Positions 1-12,830 of a DNA stretch of 64,000 nucleotides are shown here, one piece after another. Made by a program: the position numbers and the translations under genes. The stretch covers positions 186,001 through 250,000 of the forward strand of contig SAXG01000025.1 in assembly GCA_012932865.1 (NCBI GenBank). Direction: 5' to 3'. The stretch's first letter is position 1. Every line of letters starts with the position of its first letter. This DNA comes from Amylostereum areolatum (lineage: Eukaryota > Basidiomycota > Agaricomycetes > Russulales > Stereaceae). A model generated the notes under the pieces. That model saw only the letters and a list, made by a program, of their open reading frames with translations, did not search any database and was not told the DNA's origin.

Positions 1-1786
1 CGTGCTCTCAGTCTCACTCCATCGCTGGTCAATGATGTCAGCCATATAGGTGCGATGTGTTTACCAACGTCATCTAACCGTTGCGCTGACGGTTTCCCAA
101 AGCAGGCGTAACGAAGGAGAAACCGTCATCGCCCAACGGATGCTGGATGGCAGATGTCCATAACTTTCGTCCTGGCATTCCCGAAGCACATGCGGAACAA
201 ATATCCAGTCGACATTTAAGACAAGAACACATCCCATCACGCCGTCTACGCATGGTAACGGGTTGAGCGACTCTCGATTTACTTTTCAGTCAGGCATGGC
301 CAACCAATCAGTGTTTCAGAAACCCAAGACTATATTGTACGCACAGCCTTTCCTTTCTTCCTGTCAATGGTGTAGCCTCGATGCGGCGTCTCACTGCCGA
401 GCTGCCCACTTTCTATTCGCACGATCATTATGTAAACCCTCCCCTATCTCCATGAAGCACAGAAAGGAAAGACTTGCCATGAACTCGTCCTTGGTGATCA
501 ATCGCGACTCGCTTCCATCGATTCTTAGAACTGCGGCACTGGGATACATACTCTTATAATACGTTGTCGGATGGTAGCCTCCCTGGATCAACCCTGGACC
601 TCGGTAGCACCCCCCACACCTCTCGACATCAGGCAAACCCTCATCTGTTAACTAGCATTAACTCGGACGTAATTCACGGTAATTAGCAGATTAGCAGAAT
701 TCGGTTCCCCCCCCCATAATTTCGCGCAACATTTGCAGCTCATCCAAGCTAAAACTTGGCATCGGCGGCAGATCTTCCTCCAGAAGATCGGTACCCGATC
801 CTTTCTAGTCCCTTTCGGCTGCTAATTTTGCTATTCACACAATTGGTACGAGATTATTCATGAAATACTCCATTACTATCTATTACTACGGTACGTCGAC
901 GCAGTACAGGATGTGAGAAATGGGTGATACAGGGATGCAGGTACTCGGATAGAAAAAGGCAGGGGGAAGAAAGAAGAGATAATGCTACAGTGACTCGGAC
1001 GTGTGTGAATAGGACACCGATATCATGTTCGCCAGCGCCTGATGCTACGACGCGGGTCAGCGCGCGAGAACGGAGGAGATACGTCTTACTGACGAGCAAA
1101 GGATGACTTGGTCCTCCCATTGATTAACATGGATTCTAATACGTTGGTTAATGGCGGTGAAAAAAAGGAAGGGAGCGTGGGTGTGATGACGCTGAGGGTG
1201 TAGCGAATCTAGTGATGGTGCCGAGGGTGTCGCCAGTCCAGCAAGGAGAGACTCTTGACAAGCTTCACTCGCTGAGAAAATGAGTACATCAGGGTTGAGG
1301 ACGAGATGCACGATGTGGGTTACGCACGTTGGAGGTCCTAACCCACGGGCCTAGTCATACCATCCAAAGCAGACCATGTGCGACAACAGACATAGGAGGA
1401 AGGACGACATGGCTTGTGGCAGGCGTTGAGCGCACAACAGGGCGAGCATGGTCGAGCGCGGTTGATGGCTGACTGCAGGCGGTCAAGGAGGGGAGGACCG
1501 GGAGGTCGAAGTGGTAGGAAGTAAGGTGAGCTGGCACTGGGACGATCGCGTTCAATGCGAAGTCGGACCCTGTTCTAAGTTCGTGCTCGAGGAGAGCCCA
1601 TGGCTCTCCCTCGCTTGGCGCAAGCCCGATGTCGCCTCTGCTGGTTTGCGCTAAAGGACGAGCTGAGGCACGACCGTCCATCGAGGTGAGTTAGCTCTTG
1701 TTTTCTCCGCTTAACACGATTCACATGTCTCATATAACTGAGCGTTAAAAAACCTGGCTTTAGCAGGTGAGGGTTTCCCTGATGGA
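1..1786. other. No gene recognised
   Basis: No reading frame here shows a recognisable domain, and the open frames are short and lack conserved motifs. A C-run near 705-712 and AT-rich spacers are visible. The stretch probably belongs to the decayed gene-poor region that continues to about 7.3 kb. Confidence 0.5.
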
Positions 1787-3400
1787 ATGCCTAACTGGAA
1801 GGATCCGGCGTTTGTGGCTGCTGACTTCAGTGCGTCCAATACATATGCTCTGCATCACACTCTGACCGTCAGTGTCGCGTTTCAGACGTCTTCACCAAGC
1901 TTCAACACCTTGTGATAGGCATTTACATGTAAGTCTCTTCATAATCCTTCTACATGGTGAACAGATCTCACGCGTGTAGATGGGAATTTGTGACCGCTCT
2001 TCGCTACGATTGGTCGTATGTCACTGGAAAACGGTCATGGAGATGGACCATGTGGGCAAGTCAACGCACCTTTTTCTCGCGCTCACCCGGCTAACTTGAA
2101 GGCCCATAGTTGTATGAAGGTTGCCGCCTGGGCGTGCTAGCCGCCTCGATTAATGCATTTGTCGGCTTTGACTCCGCGTCTGTACTCAACTGCACAGTCA
2201 GTGTCCTTCTCATACTCGCTAGTAAATGAAATGTGTGCTCAATAGCACACTGCACGTTTTAGATCTGGGTTAGGCTCACGTTCGTGAGTCGCCCCCGAAA
2301 GCGACGACGGATTGTTAAGTGCTGACCGTGCGCAGATACTTCCTTACATAGCCGAGATATTCGCCTCCGCTTTGATAGCTGTTCGCGCGCATGTTATCCC
2401 TGCTTTCTGTGCTGCTGACTCGCCATTAACCCGATGCTTATCACCAGTGTTGCGATCTGGAATCGCAATGTTTACATCATTGGGCTGACAACGTCAGCCC
2501 TAGTTTCTCAGCTCGGCGTCCTCATCCATAGTTCGTACCCTGAACATATTCCTACTGATGTCCATTTATACCGAGCCTAGGCGCCGTTATTGTGAGCTCA
2601 TTGGGTACAGTTTAGCAGCCCGTCATATTGATCGTACTTCGTCTAGGCAAAGGCCAATTCTTTAGGAACTGCATGTTCCACGAAGGGCACGATCCACATC
2701 CTCCCTGTGGTGGTCACAACACTTACGTCTGATGTCGTACTGTTTCTTTGTATGTTTACGGGACTCTTGCGGCATCGCGAAGCTCGGAATTTTGGTGTTT
2801 GTCGCTTTCTATGGAACCAGGTAATTGTCTCTTTATATTGGTAGTACGTAGTGCTCGCTGACTTATGGGGGTAGGGGCTGATTTGGATCGCTGCCGCCGT
2901 TGTAGCTGAAATAGCCCCCGTGGTACGTACATGTTTAGTGTGTCACCTGTGTGACAGGACACAGTGCCAACGCAGTACGCTGATGTTGTATTTTAGGTGT
3001 TTTTGGGATTAGATCTGAACGGTGGGTTATTATCATACCTTCACATCCTAATTTTGAGGTGCATACAACTATCTCAGACGCATTCAACTTGGTAAGCTTT
3101 ATCCATGCCGGTGGACCCCGATTGCAGGAGTTACGACTTACACTTGTCGCGTGCTAAAAGATGTTTCAACCGTCGGAAAGTAAGTTCGCCATATGTTCAT
3201 AGTTGCACTTGTTCTAAAGCCTCCCCTGTTAGTGATTATTCTGTAGGTTTTTGCCGCGGTCAGGGAAGTACTACTCATGCCATTTGGTCGCAGTTCCATC
3301 GCGGCGACGAGCATGTACCGTGGCCTGACGAACTTCGTGTCAGGGTGCGTGGAATTTTGCGCGTGATCACCGTGGTTTTGCCTTCAGGTTTGTTTTAGGC
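1787..3400 (+). pseudogene. DUF6533-type membrane protein, decayed copy A
   Basis: This is a diverged relative of the better preserved copies B (4892-6660, +) and C (19969-21721, -). It opens with MPNWKDP, followed after an intron by a GIY segment and WEFVTALRYDWSYVTG, which matches the family's N-terminal block. Near 3300 it still carries the family signature ATSMYRGLTNFVSG (consensus IAATRMYRGLTDF). DUF6533 proteins are fungal seven-helix membrane proteins of unknown function. The donor after TMW is GCAAGT rather than GTAAGT, stops interrupt the middle, and the segment around 2750-2960 has lost the frame seen in copy B. I infer a pseudogene. A heavily spliced live gene is less likely. Confidence 0.65.
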
Positions 3401-3577
3401 AGCAGCTTGACTGCTAACCATAATATTCTTTAGTCGGATTGAGTGGTCATCTACGGACGACCCCAGGATTCACCGGCGAGACCTGGAACCGGTCAGCGCA
3501 ATTCGGTTCGCGAGCCTCCGAGCACCAGGCGAGGACAAGTGAGAAAAAGTTGGTACATTGTAGCGGAATCGACGTTC

Positions 3578-4883
3578 TCAGCCCGCCGTTCTCGACCACG
3601 GCCATACTACATAGACCCTATAGCCATTGTCGTCGTAGGAATTAGGGCGCGCTGCAGCCTCAGGCCAGTGGAACGACGATTGATATAATTTATCCAAAAA
3701 ATCCAACTGGTAGTGCATTCGTTCCACCAGAAGCTGTGGGACCTGCTCGAAGGCATCGTTTCGATGGCACTGGTGATTATCGAGCGTAGTCTGAGCTTGA
3801 AGGTTAGTTCGGTGAGGGTAATCGGAAAGATATGTTGACGAGTATGTATTACATAAATCGGTCCGAGTCACCGAATCCTGTTACTCCGAGTCGGCGTGCG
3901 GCACTTCGACTGGCGACTGCTCTCTCGATTCAGGTTGTCTCGCGATCTCAGGCTGGACTGCAGTACGTTGGCACAGACCACCATGTGCTATCAGCGTATA
4001 TGTAACGTGCATCAAAATGCCCTTTGAAGCCACTCAAAATTCGAGGTATCTGCGCGGTGTTATTTAGGATCCACGACGAGTCAACTCCTCGGACCAAACT
4101 CGGACCTTGCCACCACGACCCGCAGACGAGGTAACTCCTGGTAACTCGCACAGGACACTGACCAAGACTGACCATCATGTGTACTTCGTAACTTTTTATT
4201 CAGGTTCGTGATGGAATCGGTACGTGCATCACTGCTGACGCGCTCTTTTTTCGGCTCCGAGTTCATCTTGTCGTCTTAGCAAAGTTCGTGCTGGACCCAT
4301 AGTAAAGTTGAAGGCAAAACCTCAGAAGACGTTAGCATCATTCCAGCGAGTCCGAAAACTGTAGACTGATTTTGCGTATGCACGCTCGCATACTCGGCTA
4401 ACAATTCTTGCTCATCGACCGGCCACGTTGTGCGCAATTGGTACTTATCATCATTGAACACAGCTGCAGCCCAGAAGGACAATCCCGATATGTTGTCCAG
4501 CTTCCAAGGTAAGCGGAGGAACACCGCCTAGAACTCTCGAAGCAGATGCCACTGGAATGATGTACTTCGAAAAGAGGAACTACCTTGTCTCATAGGCTTG
4601 GCTTCGTAGCGCCCGCAGGCTGAAAAGCAATGTCCGCGACCAGGCTTTCTTTGGGACGGAAATGCACATATGCCGAGTCGGAGCTTCTAGGGGAACGTGT
4701 GAGCATTGACCATCTCAACAGCGTGGGTTTCGTATCACGTCGGATCTCGAAGAGCGTCTGCGATGGAGGAGATGGCCCACCACGGACGAATCTTCCGACG
4801 TCACCGGAACTTGCTTCAGCAGATTGTGCTGGAGGGATACATATAATGGCATACCTGACCTGCGTATCGGAGACACCTCTCAT
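3578..4883 (-). other. Possible unrecognised gene or relic opposite to DUF6533 copy B
   Basis: Several minus-strand frames here have protein-like composition, notably 4276-4524 (starting MFLRLPWKLDNISG) and 3578-3871. No family is recognised. An ATG at 4883 (MRGVSDT) lies head-to-head with the start of DUF6533 copy B at 4892. The segment 4530-4880 is duplicated beside copy C at 21722-22035, where the equivalent start reads GTG. It may be the decayed 5' part of a divergent neighbour gene, or simply non-coding sequence that was duplicated with DUF6533. Exon structure could not be resolved. Confidence 0.25.
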
Positions 4884-4891
4884 TAGCCAAG

Positions 4892-6660
4892 ATGCCAAAG
4901 TGGCAGGATCCAGCGATTTTGGCCGCTGACTCTAGTGTGTTCCTCTATCTCCGTAAGTCTCTCTGCATTGCTCTGACCGTCATCCCCGCGTTTTAGATGC
5001 TCTCGTCAAATTTCAGCTCGTCGTTGTAGGTATTTACATGTGCGCCACTTCATACTTATGAGTTAGTCCTCTTCGTGGTAAACTGATCCCACATGCATAG
5101 ATGGGAATTCGTGACCACGCTTGGCTACGATTGGTCGTATATCACTGGCTGGCGGTCTTGGAAATGGACGACGTGGGTAAGTCAGCAGACAATTTCTTCT
5201 CTTTCTGGATCTTTGACGTGCAGGGTTGCAGCTGTACGAAGGCTGCCGCCTGAGCGTGCTGGCATCCTTGACTGTCATAGCTATCGGCTTCGGCTCCCTG
5301 TCTGGACTCAATTGCAAAGTCAGTATCATTGTCATGCTTGCCGAATGACTTCTAACTAGATCTGACTGGGCGCACCGCGTATGTTTCAGGTTTTGATTAA
5401 ATTCACGCTCGTGAGTTGTTTGCGAAAACGGCAGAGCTTGATCGATGCTGACCGTGGGCCAGATGTTCCCTTACTTGGGCGAGCTGTTCGCGTCCTCTCT
5501 GATTGCTGTTCGCGCGTATGTTTTTACCGGGTTTTTACTCGTTGCCTCATGCGTCGCTCACCTATCACTACTAGCATCGCGATCTGGAATCGCAATACTT
5601 ACATCGTTGTTCCGGCGGTATCAGCACTGCTAGCTCAGCTCTGCGTGCTTATCTCCTGTTCGTGACCTTATTCATCTTCCTCGGTGTCGCTCGCTTACAT
5701 CGCCATCAGTTGTCGTCATTGTAGGTACACGAAGCGATATGAGTCTAGGGCCACGACTTGGATTTCGCATTGTATTGACCTCACCTTGTCTAGATCAATC
5801 CCAAAGTAGATTCTCCTGAATCGTGCACCATCAACATCGCCGACGAGACTCTCCCCTTCGTTATCGCCACACTGGTGTCTGATATCGTACTGTTCTTGTG
5901 CATGTTCACGGGACTCTGGCGGCATCGTGAATCCCGGCGCTTCGGCGTGTTCAGATTTCTGTGGGATCAAGTGTGTTCTCCTGTTCTCCGTCACCATTTT
6001 CGAGGAATGCTGGCTTACAAGGGACAGGGTTTGGTTTGGATCGCTGCCGCCGTCGTAGCTGAGGTACCCCCCATAGTACGCACATGGCATTGTATGCCAA
6101 TTAAATATCCAGATACCGACAGTGACATCACATTTTAGGTGTTCTTAGGACTGAATCTCAACGGCGAGTGCCATGTTCCGTTCATACCACATACAATTTT
6201 GACTTACATATCACTATCCCAGACCCGTTCGACTTGGTGCGTTTTATCTGCGCCGCCTGCTATGGAACATGAGCGCGGGACTTAGTACGAATGCCACTCT
6301 GAAGATGTTTCAACAATCCGGACGTAAAGCTGTCATTTGTTCGTGATTTTACATATGCTGACGGAGTGCGGTTTTCTGCGTACTACTAGTGATAATCTTG
6401 CAAGTTTCCTCCGTGACTTGATCTGTCCTACCACTCATGTTATGATTTCAGGTCAATTGCGGCGACGAGGATGTATCGCGGTCTGACGAACTTCAGATCA
6501 GGGTCTGTAACATCTCGTCCATCCCCAGTCTCATGCGTGTCGTATTAGATGCTGACCACAGCACTCAGACGCATCGAATGGACCTTTACGAAAGATCCAC
6601 GATACGTCACTCGGACCGGGACGACTCACGCACTTACGCATCGACGCTGAAGCCGAAGGC
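4892..6660 (+). pseudogene. DUF6533-type membrane protein, copy B
   Basis: The chosen start, MPKWQDPA at 4892, is shared with copies A and C. Exons can be followed through DALVKFQLVVVGIY, an intron ending at about 5100, WEFVTTLGYDWSYITG, the segment LQLYEGCRLSVLASL, a membrane stretch near 5880-6070 (SDIVLFLCMFTGLWRHRES, then GLVWIAAAVVAEVPP), and ATRMYRGLTNF near 6470. These are the landmarks of the fungal DUF6533 seven-helix family, whose function is unknown. Several junctions do not keep one frame, for example around 5640-5720 and 6310-6400, so the gene is probably broken, although I cannot exclude further introns. It is the best preserved + strand copy. Confidence 0.65.
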
Positions 6661-7352
6661 CAGAGGGATGTGATCAAAGGAGCGATGGATGCGAGCTACT
6701 GTTAGGCATGAGTACTACCCGGTCACGATGTTATCTACAGGGCCTCGTACGAGTTCAGTGACAGCTGCGAGTCATAGCGTCAGAACTTGGTCGGTGCGAT
6801 CAAGGATGGCGCCCGTTATGGACCCATCGGTACCACTCATCCCTCATCAGATGTATGTTCGACAATGGCATTTTTGGTCAACGGGAAGGATTTTCCCACA
6901 GCCATCCACATTCCCCGCATTGCTGAAATCCAACGCCTACAACGCCCTCAACCTTCTATGTCGGTAGACAAGGAGCGACGATTGACCTGGGGAGAAAGAC
7001 GGTGCCTCCCGATAACGCATACCTTCGGCGCTCGCTCTCTAACGCGAAGTGGACTCCATGTCGTGGAAAGAATCCGTCCCGTGGGAAACGAACAAACGAC
7101 GAAGCATGTCTGACTTCATGCAAATACACACTCAATATATATGGATAACGGTAGGGTTTTGGGACAGATAATAAAACGGAAGTGACCGCGGAAGCTGCTT
7201 CTATGTCATGAGTTCCAAAACCATGAAACCGAGCAGTGTGTTGTAGGAATACGCATAGAGGGTTCGACGAAATATATGTCCCTTCGAAGCTCAGGTGAGA
7301 GGCGCATCAGAGTGAGGGCTGACATCGCATCGGAGACCAGGTGAACGTACTC
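6661..7352. other. Intergenic, no gene recognised
   Basis: Two overlapping short frames (6689-6967 and 6787-7113, +) lack recognisable motifs. The stretch lies between DUF6533 copy B and the 3' end of the F-box gene. Confidence 0.4.
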
Positions 7353-9050
7353 TTACGGTAAGCCATGCTGTGCAGCCCGGTCCCGTTCCTCCTGACGAGC
7401 CTTGACGACCAATCGCAGGTACTTCTCGATCCCGACCCAGGTATTGATGATAGCCTCCTCCGGAAGCATGATTGGTGTGTCCATATGGAATGAGGGGAAG
7501 GTAGTTTTCACGGTGGTCTGAGGATAAAGGAGTCGGGAGAGAAAAAGAACGATGTCGTCGCGAAGTTGCTCGTCGACCGGCGAAGCGTTCAGCCTGAGCA
7601 GAGCGAGACCAGGTGTAAACGGGACGACGTCTGTAGATGACGTCTCGCGACTTAAGGGGGGCGTGCGTGCGTCGAGGTATAGCCCCAGTGTTTTTAGTCG
7701 AGGACAATGTTCCGCGAGGGGAGTCAAGGAATGAAGAGTGAGCTGTGGTACGTCGTGCATGCGAGGAATCGGATTGAGGAAAAGGGATGCTAATTGGCAT
7801 AGGTTCTTCGCGATCGTGGCCATGTCTTGGTCGTTTAGCATGAGCGGATACGTGGCGGCAATCTTGAGAGATTGCAGGTCTTTCAGGTTGAGGATGCCCC
7901 GAAGAGTGTCGAATGACCACGTTTCATGATCTTCCTCGTCTGACCATTCATTTGGTTCGTCTTCGAGTGCTTGAAACGATATCGTCGATATCACGGACAA
8001 AGTCGTCAACCAGGGCAAGTGACGTCCAAACCCGTCGAACAAACTTCTTGCCGAAGCTTCACTCTCCGCGGAGAGGGAGCGTATGGTGACTGTGCACAGG
8101 TGTGGGAATTGCGAGGCGTTTTCACTAAAAAGAAAGACAGTATCTGAAAAGGATACTGCTAGCTCGAGGGTGGTTAATGCGCGTATGAGCCCCTTCTTCA
8201 GGACTGGAGAAAAGGATACAATGTCGCTAGGCGGTCGTGCGTCCTCTTGACTGTCGGCAATGTCATCTTCCTCGTTCCCGGAGTTGGTGAAATGAACAAG
8301 TTTTATGGTCCCGTTGTTGAGTAGAGTGTTGGCAATTGAGGTGGTGAAATCGTATAAGGAAAACGCCACTGACTCCAGGAGTGGGAGCCGGGGGAAAAAG
8401 GTGCAAAGAGGACCTTCGATGTCTTTCTCGGGCAAACCATCTCCCCAAAAAATCATCGTAGAGATACCAGGGGATCTTGCGACAATGTCGTCGAAGATCG
8501 CATAAGGTGGATAGCGAGGATTGTCGACCGGAGCGGTAATGCCCAATACCTTGATGTGGTGATGAAGGAGAGGCGTGATAAGATGGTGGCCAATGGTTAT
8601 CTGGAGATCGACAAGGCGCGGGAAGCAGGTGGCTAAACTAGAAGGTTGGGTCCTGATGATGTCCTCGAGAAGGGAAACCACGGTAGCCGCGCATTTCAAT
8701 GAATCCGAAAGCTCGCGTACACGGCGGGAAAATGGGAGGAAATGATTCCATTCGGACTGAGTTGGCTGTCGCACGAACCGCTAGATAACGGAATGTAAGA
8801 GCCGGACTCATAAGAGTGACAATTGACTAACGTGAGTTTCGTCTCCGACACCGCCGACTGGGCAAACCGATATCGGGGAAAGGAGACGGAAGAGTTCGCA
8901 AGGTTTGTCAACGACGCTCCAGATATGATCTCGGGAGGGATCCGTCCACATGCGGCAGACGCGAGCGGTGGCAGCATTGTCGTCTCTACATAGGAACGAG
9001 AAGATATGGTCCAGAAGCTCCGGAGTTGAAAGAACAGGATGATGTGGCAT
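7353..9050 (-). CDS. F-box protein with leucine-rich-repeat-like C-terminus
   Basis: The first exon starts at 9050 with MPHHPVLSTPELLDHIFSFL and continues with ARVCRMWTD, a typical F-box (about residues 5-45) that would bind Skp1 in an SCF ubiquitin ligase. One intron (about 8770-8830; donor GTTAGT, acceptor GACAG) joins it to a long second exon of about 470 codons. That exon has repeated LxxL-rich segments (LVDLQITIG, LTTLELAVS, LKDLQSLKI, LKTLGLYLD), as in fungal F-box/LRR-like proteins. The substrate cannot be predicted. It shares a 579-base divergent intergenic region with ELP6. The frame is intact and the composition matches its neighbours, so it is probably a functional gene. Confidence 0.85.
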
Positions 9051-9629
9051 CTTGAACCCGTCTCGATGACTTCATGGAATGCATTAGTTGAGAACGTCCA
9101 GGAGGGACAATTTACCGAGCCACGCACGTACGTTGATAATTCTATTGCTATTGACAACAGAGGGGTTTATTTTCAGACTGCAAAGAAGTGAGGATAATAT
9201 GTTGAATACGATGCCCGACACGTACCTCTCAGACAGTCCAATTCGCTGCGAACCCGCGACTGAAAACCCTTCCCTCGCGCGTCTTCTCTGGCAGAAGTTT
9301 AAATTTTCTCTTTTGGCGTGCCCGGAGTGGATAGCGGCCCGATAGCCGGCCGTAACCTCTGGCGTGGGGGGGATTGGAAACAGTCTCAGGTGTGTTCTTC
9401 CCTTTGGTGTGCTTATCAGACGGTGTTGGGGAGGTCTAGGAGGAGACGAATCAGGATGGGCGACTCCAGGTAGTCTTTTGAAGACTAAAGCAGACGTCGA
9501 TGAAGTCAACCCTCCGCACACGCGTCGCGACGCGATCCGTCACGAGCGCGTCACCCGTTACGCGTCACGGTATACCCCGGACTGCCGGGTTGAGATTCTT
9601 TTCTTCAATTTCTTCCCCAAAATCGGCCC
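9051..9629. promoter_or_regulatory. Divergent promoter region, F-box gene / ELP6
   Basis: The 579 bases between the two divergent start codons should hold both promoters. Two ACGCGT hexamers occur at 9520-9525 and 9560-9565. The region is locally rich in CG steps, so these may be chance. No clear TATA box was seen. Confidence 0.5.
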
Positions 9630-10519
9630 ATGTTGTCTCTCGACGGTCTACCGAATCCTGCTCGTCCATTGCTCGTCACAGATCAGATAGGAGCACCTTC
9701 CGAATTCCTCCTACAAAATATCTTTGCATCTCATTTAAGGAATTCACTGGCACCGGGACGATGTCTGTTTGTGTCTTCAACCGACGAATCCACGAAGTGG
9801 AAGGCCATTTCCTTACGATCGGTGCGTCACGACCATTGCACGATTCTCAATGCTACTAAATGCGACGATTCTACTCCTGAAGGGCTTGAATCTCAGCCAG
9901 AAAGAGACCGAAGGCGCATTCGCGTTCGTGGACCTCTCGCCCCGTCTTCCGGATCCAATCTCGTCCCTCGTCGACATCTATCAAGACATCCGAACCGGCA
10001 TTGAAACTCTGTCGCAAGATGGGATACCCTCTCTTGTAATCCTCGACGGACTCACGGTTCTCGAATGGTTCGGAGTGCCCATCGTCGAGGTCGTCTCCTT
10101 CCTCCGGGCGTTGATCGCATTTTGCGGGAAAGTGCGTTCTCGAGTTCTGCTATATCAATCTCCCCATTTAAATGCATCCTATTCAAGCGCGATGTCGCCC
10201 TCGTCATACGGCACCATATTGTATCCACGGACGAACCAGATGATCTTCTTCGACACCTCCTCCAGCTCTGCGCCCATCACGTCGAGGTCAGGCCGTTATC
10301 GAGCGGGAAGAGCGGTGCAGTCAGCGGCGAGGTATGCGTCCTGCTCTTTGTGATTTGGTGGCTGGCTGAGCATGTCGAGCGCAGATCGCCGTCCATGCTT
10401 GCCCTCTGACAAGTACAACGTCCGCCCGACTAATCCCTCGGCATCATGCCATGCAATACCGCCTGACTGAAAGCAGCGCTACTTTCTTCGAGCGAGGAAC
10501 AGGGCAAGTCGTGTTGTGA
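9630..10519 (+). CDS. ELP6: Elongator complex subunit 6 (ELP6) homologue
   Basis: Four exons were assembled (9630-9821, 9883-10131, 10188-10331, 10385-10519), giving 239 residues with every junction in frame. Elp6 forms the Elp4-Elp5-Elp6 RecA-like hetero-hexamer of Elongator, which modifies wobble uridine in tRNA. Supporting features are the length, the central segment SLVILDGLTVLEW (equivalent to the LLDDLSVL strand of animal Elp6), a following helix VVSFLRALIAF, a DVALVIRHHI strand, and a C-terminus QYRLTESSATFFERG that resembles the QYKI...FFAKG end of animal Elp6. No Walker A motif is visible, as expected for this subunit. The last intron (10332-10384) was chosen because it restores this C-terminus; reading through it gives an unrelated tail. 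Confidence 0.8.
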
Positions 10520-10941
10520 AGCGAACATAAAGAAGACCAAATCTTGAACAACGAAGCATGGTTCGACGGCGCCAGCGGGGACCATGTCCGCCTGTATACA
10601 CATATTTCACAGTACCATCTTGTATGCATTCTCACTTCTCATTTCGGAACGATCTAACCCAACGAAAACCTCAGGGCGTGCCTCTTCAAGCTTCATGCTT
10701 CACCGGTCGGCAGTTAGGAGGAGCAGGCCGCGCAACCTGCTGACGTTGAACGGATGGAAGAACCGTGGTGCCTGGGGGAGAATGTAGCAATGGACGGGAT
10801 GGTCAATTATCTGTAGCGATTTTCTATGTGGGTTATGTGTACTTGATAGGTGCTGTGACCCTCTGTGGCGCACATTACAGTGGTGTCTATGTATTCCGTC
10901 GGAAATCCAGTATGGTCCCCGTCCCACATGTGCATGATTCT
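10520..10941. other. Convergent 3' region
   Basis: This stretch lies between the stop codons of ELP6 (+) and tRNase Z (-). No coding potential was recognised; it presumably holds both 3' untranslated regions and polyadenylation sites. Confidence 0.5.
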
Positions 10942-12389
10942 TCAAGATGTTCCAGCTGGCGGCGAGAGGAGCGGCTGAACCGGTACTGACACGCCGAGAA
11001 AATCGTATGCCGTCATTGCCCGCCGCGCAGGTGTAGTGTTCGTATCTGAACCGCGTCCCGGGATAATGCATGCCGTTTGTGTCCACGCCTCCGTCGCCTG
11101 GCGCTCCATCTCGTGCAGGACCGCCAACCGCCTTCTCTTATCCTGCGGTGCCCTGTGCGAGGGCCCCGGAAACCTGATAACATTCATATGAGCATTTCGC
11201 GTGCGAGAATGGATGGAATTGAGCGCGAACCTCGCGCCGATATGGTTGAGTACGAGCCGTTCAGCGCCCCATAATCCTGCGCACGCCCCCGCTTGTTCCG
11301 GAGTAGAGTGACCTCGCTCCACCACTTTGCTCTGAACGAGGGCAGGGGAGCGCTTTCCCAACCGTGGATCGACGGTGACCGGTATATGTGCGTCCGTTGC
11401 TTCGTGGATGAGCAAGGATACGGGGCCGGGTGTTTTCGCAATGAGAGGGGTAAGTGCGGAGGGAGATGAAGTGTCTCCTAGGACTACAAGTTTCCGAGGG
11501 AGACGCGGGAAGGGTTCACCTGGTGACGGGTCTAGCTCGTGGAAGACATATCCGATACAAGGATCTACGACAATAAGTTGTAATTGGAGGGTGTACGATG
11601 ACTAGACGATGAAGAGGGCATACCTCGGTGAATGATGGGCCCGGCTTGTACATGCACTTGGCTGCGGCCACTGCGTTTTGTGGCGATGTTCATCCAGAAA
11701 CCATCTTTTCCACAGAGAAGGTCGCGCCCGGGAGCTTCACTGGAATGTCGAGCATCTGGCGTGCAAGGAGTGATCTTGTCCGTCGGGGAAAGGAGTTCGT
11801 GGACGACGTAGGCGTCTGCAGTACGCGTGCGCGTCAGGATTAAGTTGGAGCGGACAAACGCACGCAGGCCAGCGGGTCCGTAGAGTTCAATTTTAGGCTG
11901 TTTTATGGCGTATGAGTCGTACGTGATTGTGCGGGGTGGAAAACGGCATACGGGCTTTGATGATGCGGGGATGCCATTGGGGTCATGAATACCCAGAACA
12001 TCACGCAAAAGAGTGACGAGGCCCATGATGTGGTCGGCTACGATGAGATATGAGTAAGTTGGGCGTAAGGCAGAGATGTAGGCTTTGATTACCGTGCATA
12101 TGGGTGATGAATACGATTGTGATTCGACTGGCCTTGACGGCCGGAGTGTTTGGTTTCGAAGGCTGGAGCAAGAATTGTCGCAAAGTCCCTTCGGCGCAAT
12201 CTACCACTATAATGAGAGTGAGAGTGAGAGGTTAATGGCGGAGATCGGCGTGGTGAGCGATCGCGAAAACGCACTCCATAGCGCGCCATCGCCGACAATA
12301 TCGAGCACGAGACTTGAGCAATTTCGCGAGTCTGAGGGACCTCCACCGCTGGAGGTTCCGAGGAAAGTGACATTCATCCATTGAGACAT
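10942..12389 (-). CDS. Ribonuclease Z (tRNase Z, ELAC-type metallo-beta-lactamase fold)
   Basis: tRNase Z removes the 3' trailer from precursor tRNA. The start at 12389 gives NVTFLGTSSGGGPSDSRNCSS, the usual N-terminal strand of the family. After an intron (acceptor at about 12208), VDCAEGTLRQFL follows. The metal-binding HxHxDH motif (HMHADH) is split by an intron at 12042-12093 and read only after splicing. Later motifs are LGDTSSP, LLIHEATDA (motif IV, HEAT) and GHSTPEQAG (the HST loop). The length of about 390 residues fits a short-form enzyme. An intron at about 11567-11625 restores the frame into DPCIGYVFHELDP. It is divergent to PCNA, with 441 bases between the starts. Whether it acts in the nucleus or mitochondria cannot be told; no clear targeting peptide is seen. 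Confidence 0.85.
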
Positions 12390-12830
12390 GTTTTCGTGCG
12401 GTCTATGTGGCTGGAGATGCCTGAACCTCCTGAACTCGGGGCCTGCAACTAGACTTCCGTGGAGAACGGCGGCAAAGGTGGTTTGCGGCGGTCTTAGGTA
12501 GCAGAAAGTGTGTTTTGCAAAGCATCAGAGGTAGATGGAGAAGTTTGAGACGAGTTTCCTGGGTAAATAGCGGACTGAACCTTGAAGCTTGAACTTTGAA
12601 GGGCCGGAGCTTAGGCAGGCTTAGGCCTTGGGGAGTTAGGGCCTTCGACCGACGTAAGTAACGGTCGGGTAACGGTCGAGAGCAAGAAGAGCGTTACGGC
12701 CAGAGTGACTGACGCGGTGTGACTGTGACTGAGCGCGTTGAGACTCCGCCAACAGCGCGTGACAGAGCGCGTCGCTCTTTCTCTTCTCCCGCATCCATCC
12801 ACCCCGCCACCCTCCCTTCCCTCTCGAACC
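12390..12830. promoter_or_regulatory. Divergent promoter region, tRNase Z / PCNA
   Basis: The 441 bases separate two divergent genes. Visible elements are a pair of GTAACGGTCG direct repeats near 12658-12680 and several CGCG-containing sites just upstream of PCNA (GACGCGGTG at about 12712, GAGCGCGT at about 12733 and 12765). No perfect ACGCGT lies upstream of the PCNA ATG, but one lies in PCNA intron 1 at 12938-12943. Confidence 0.45.
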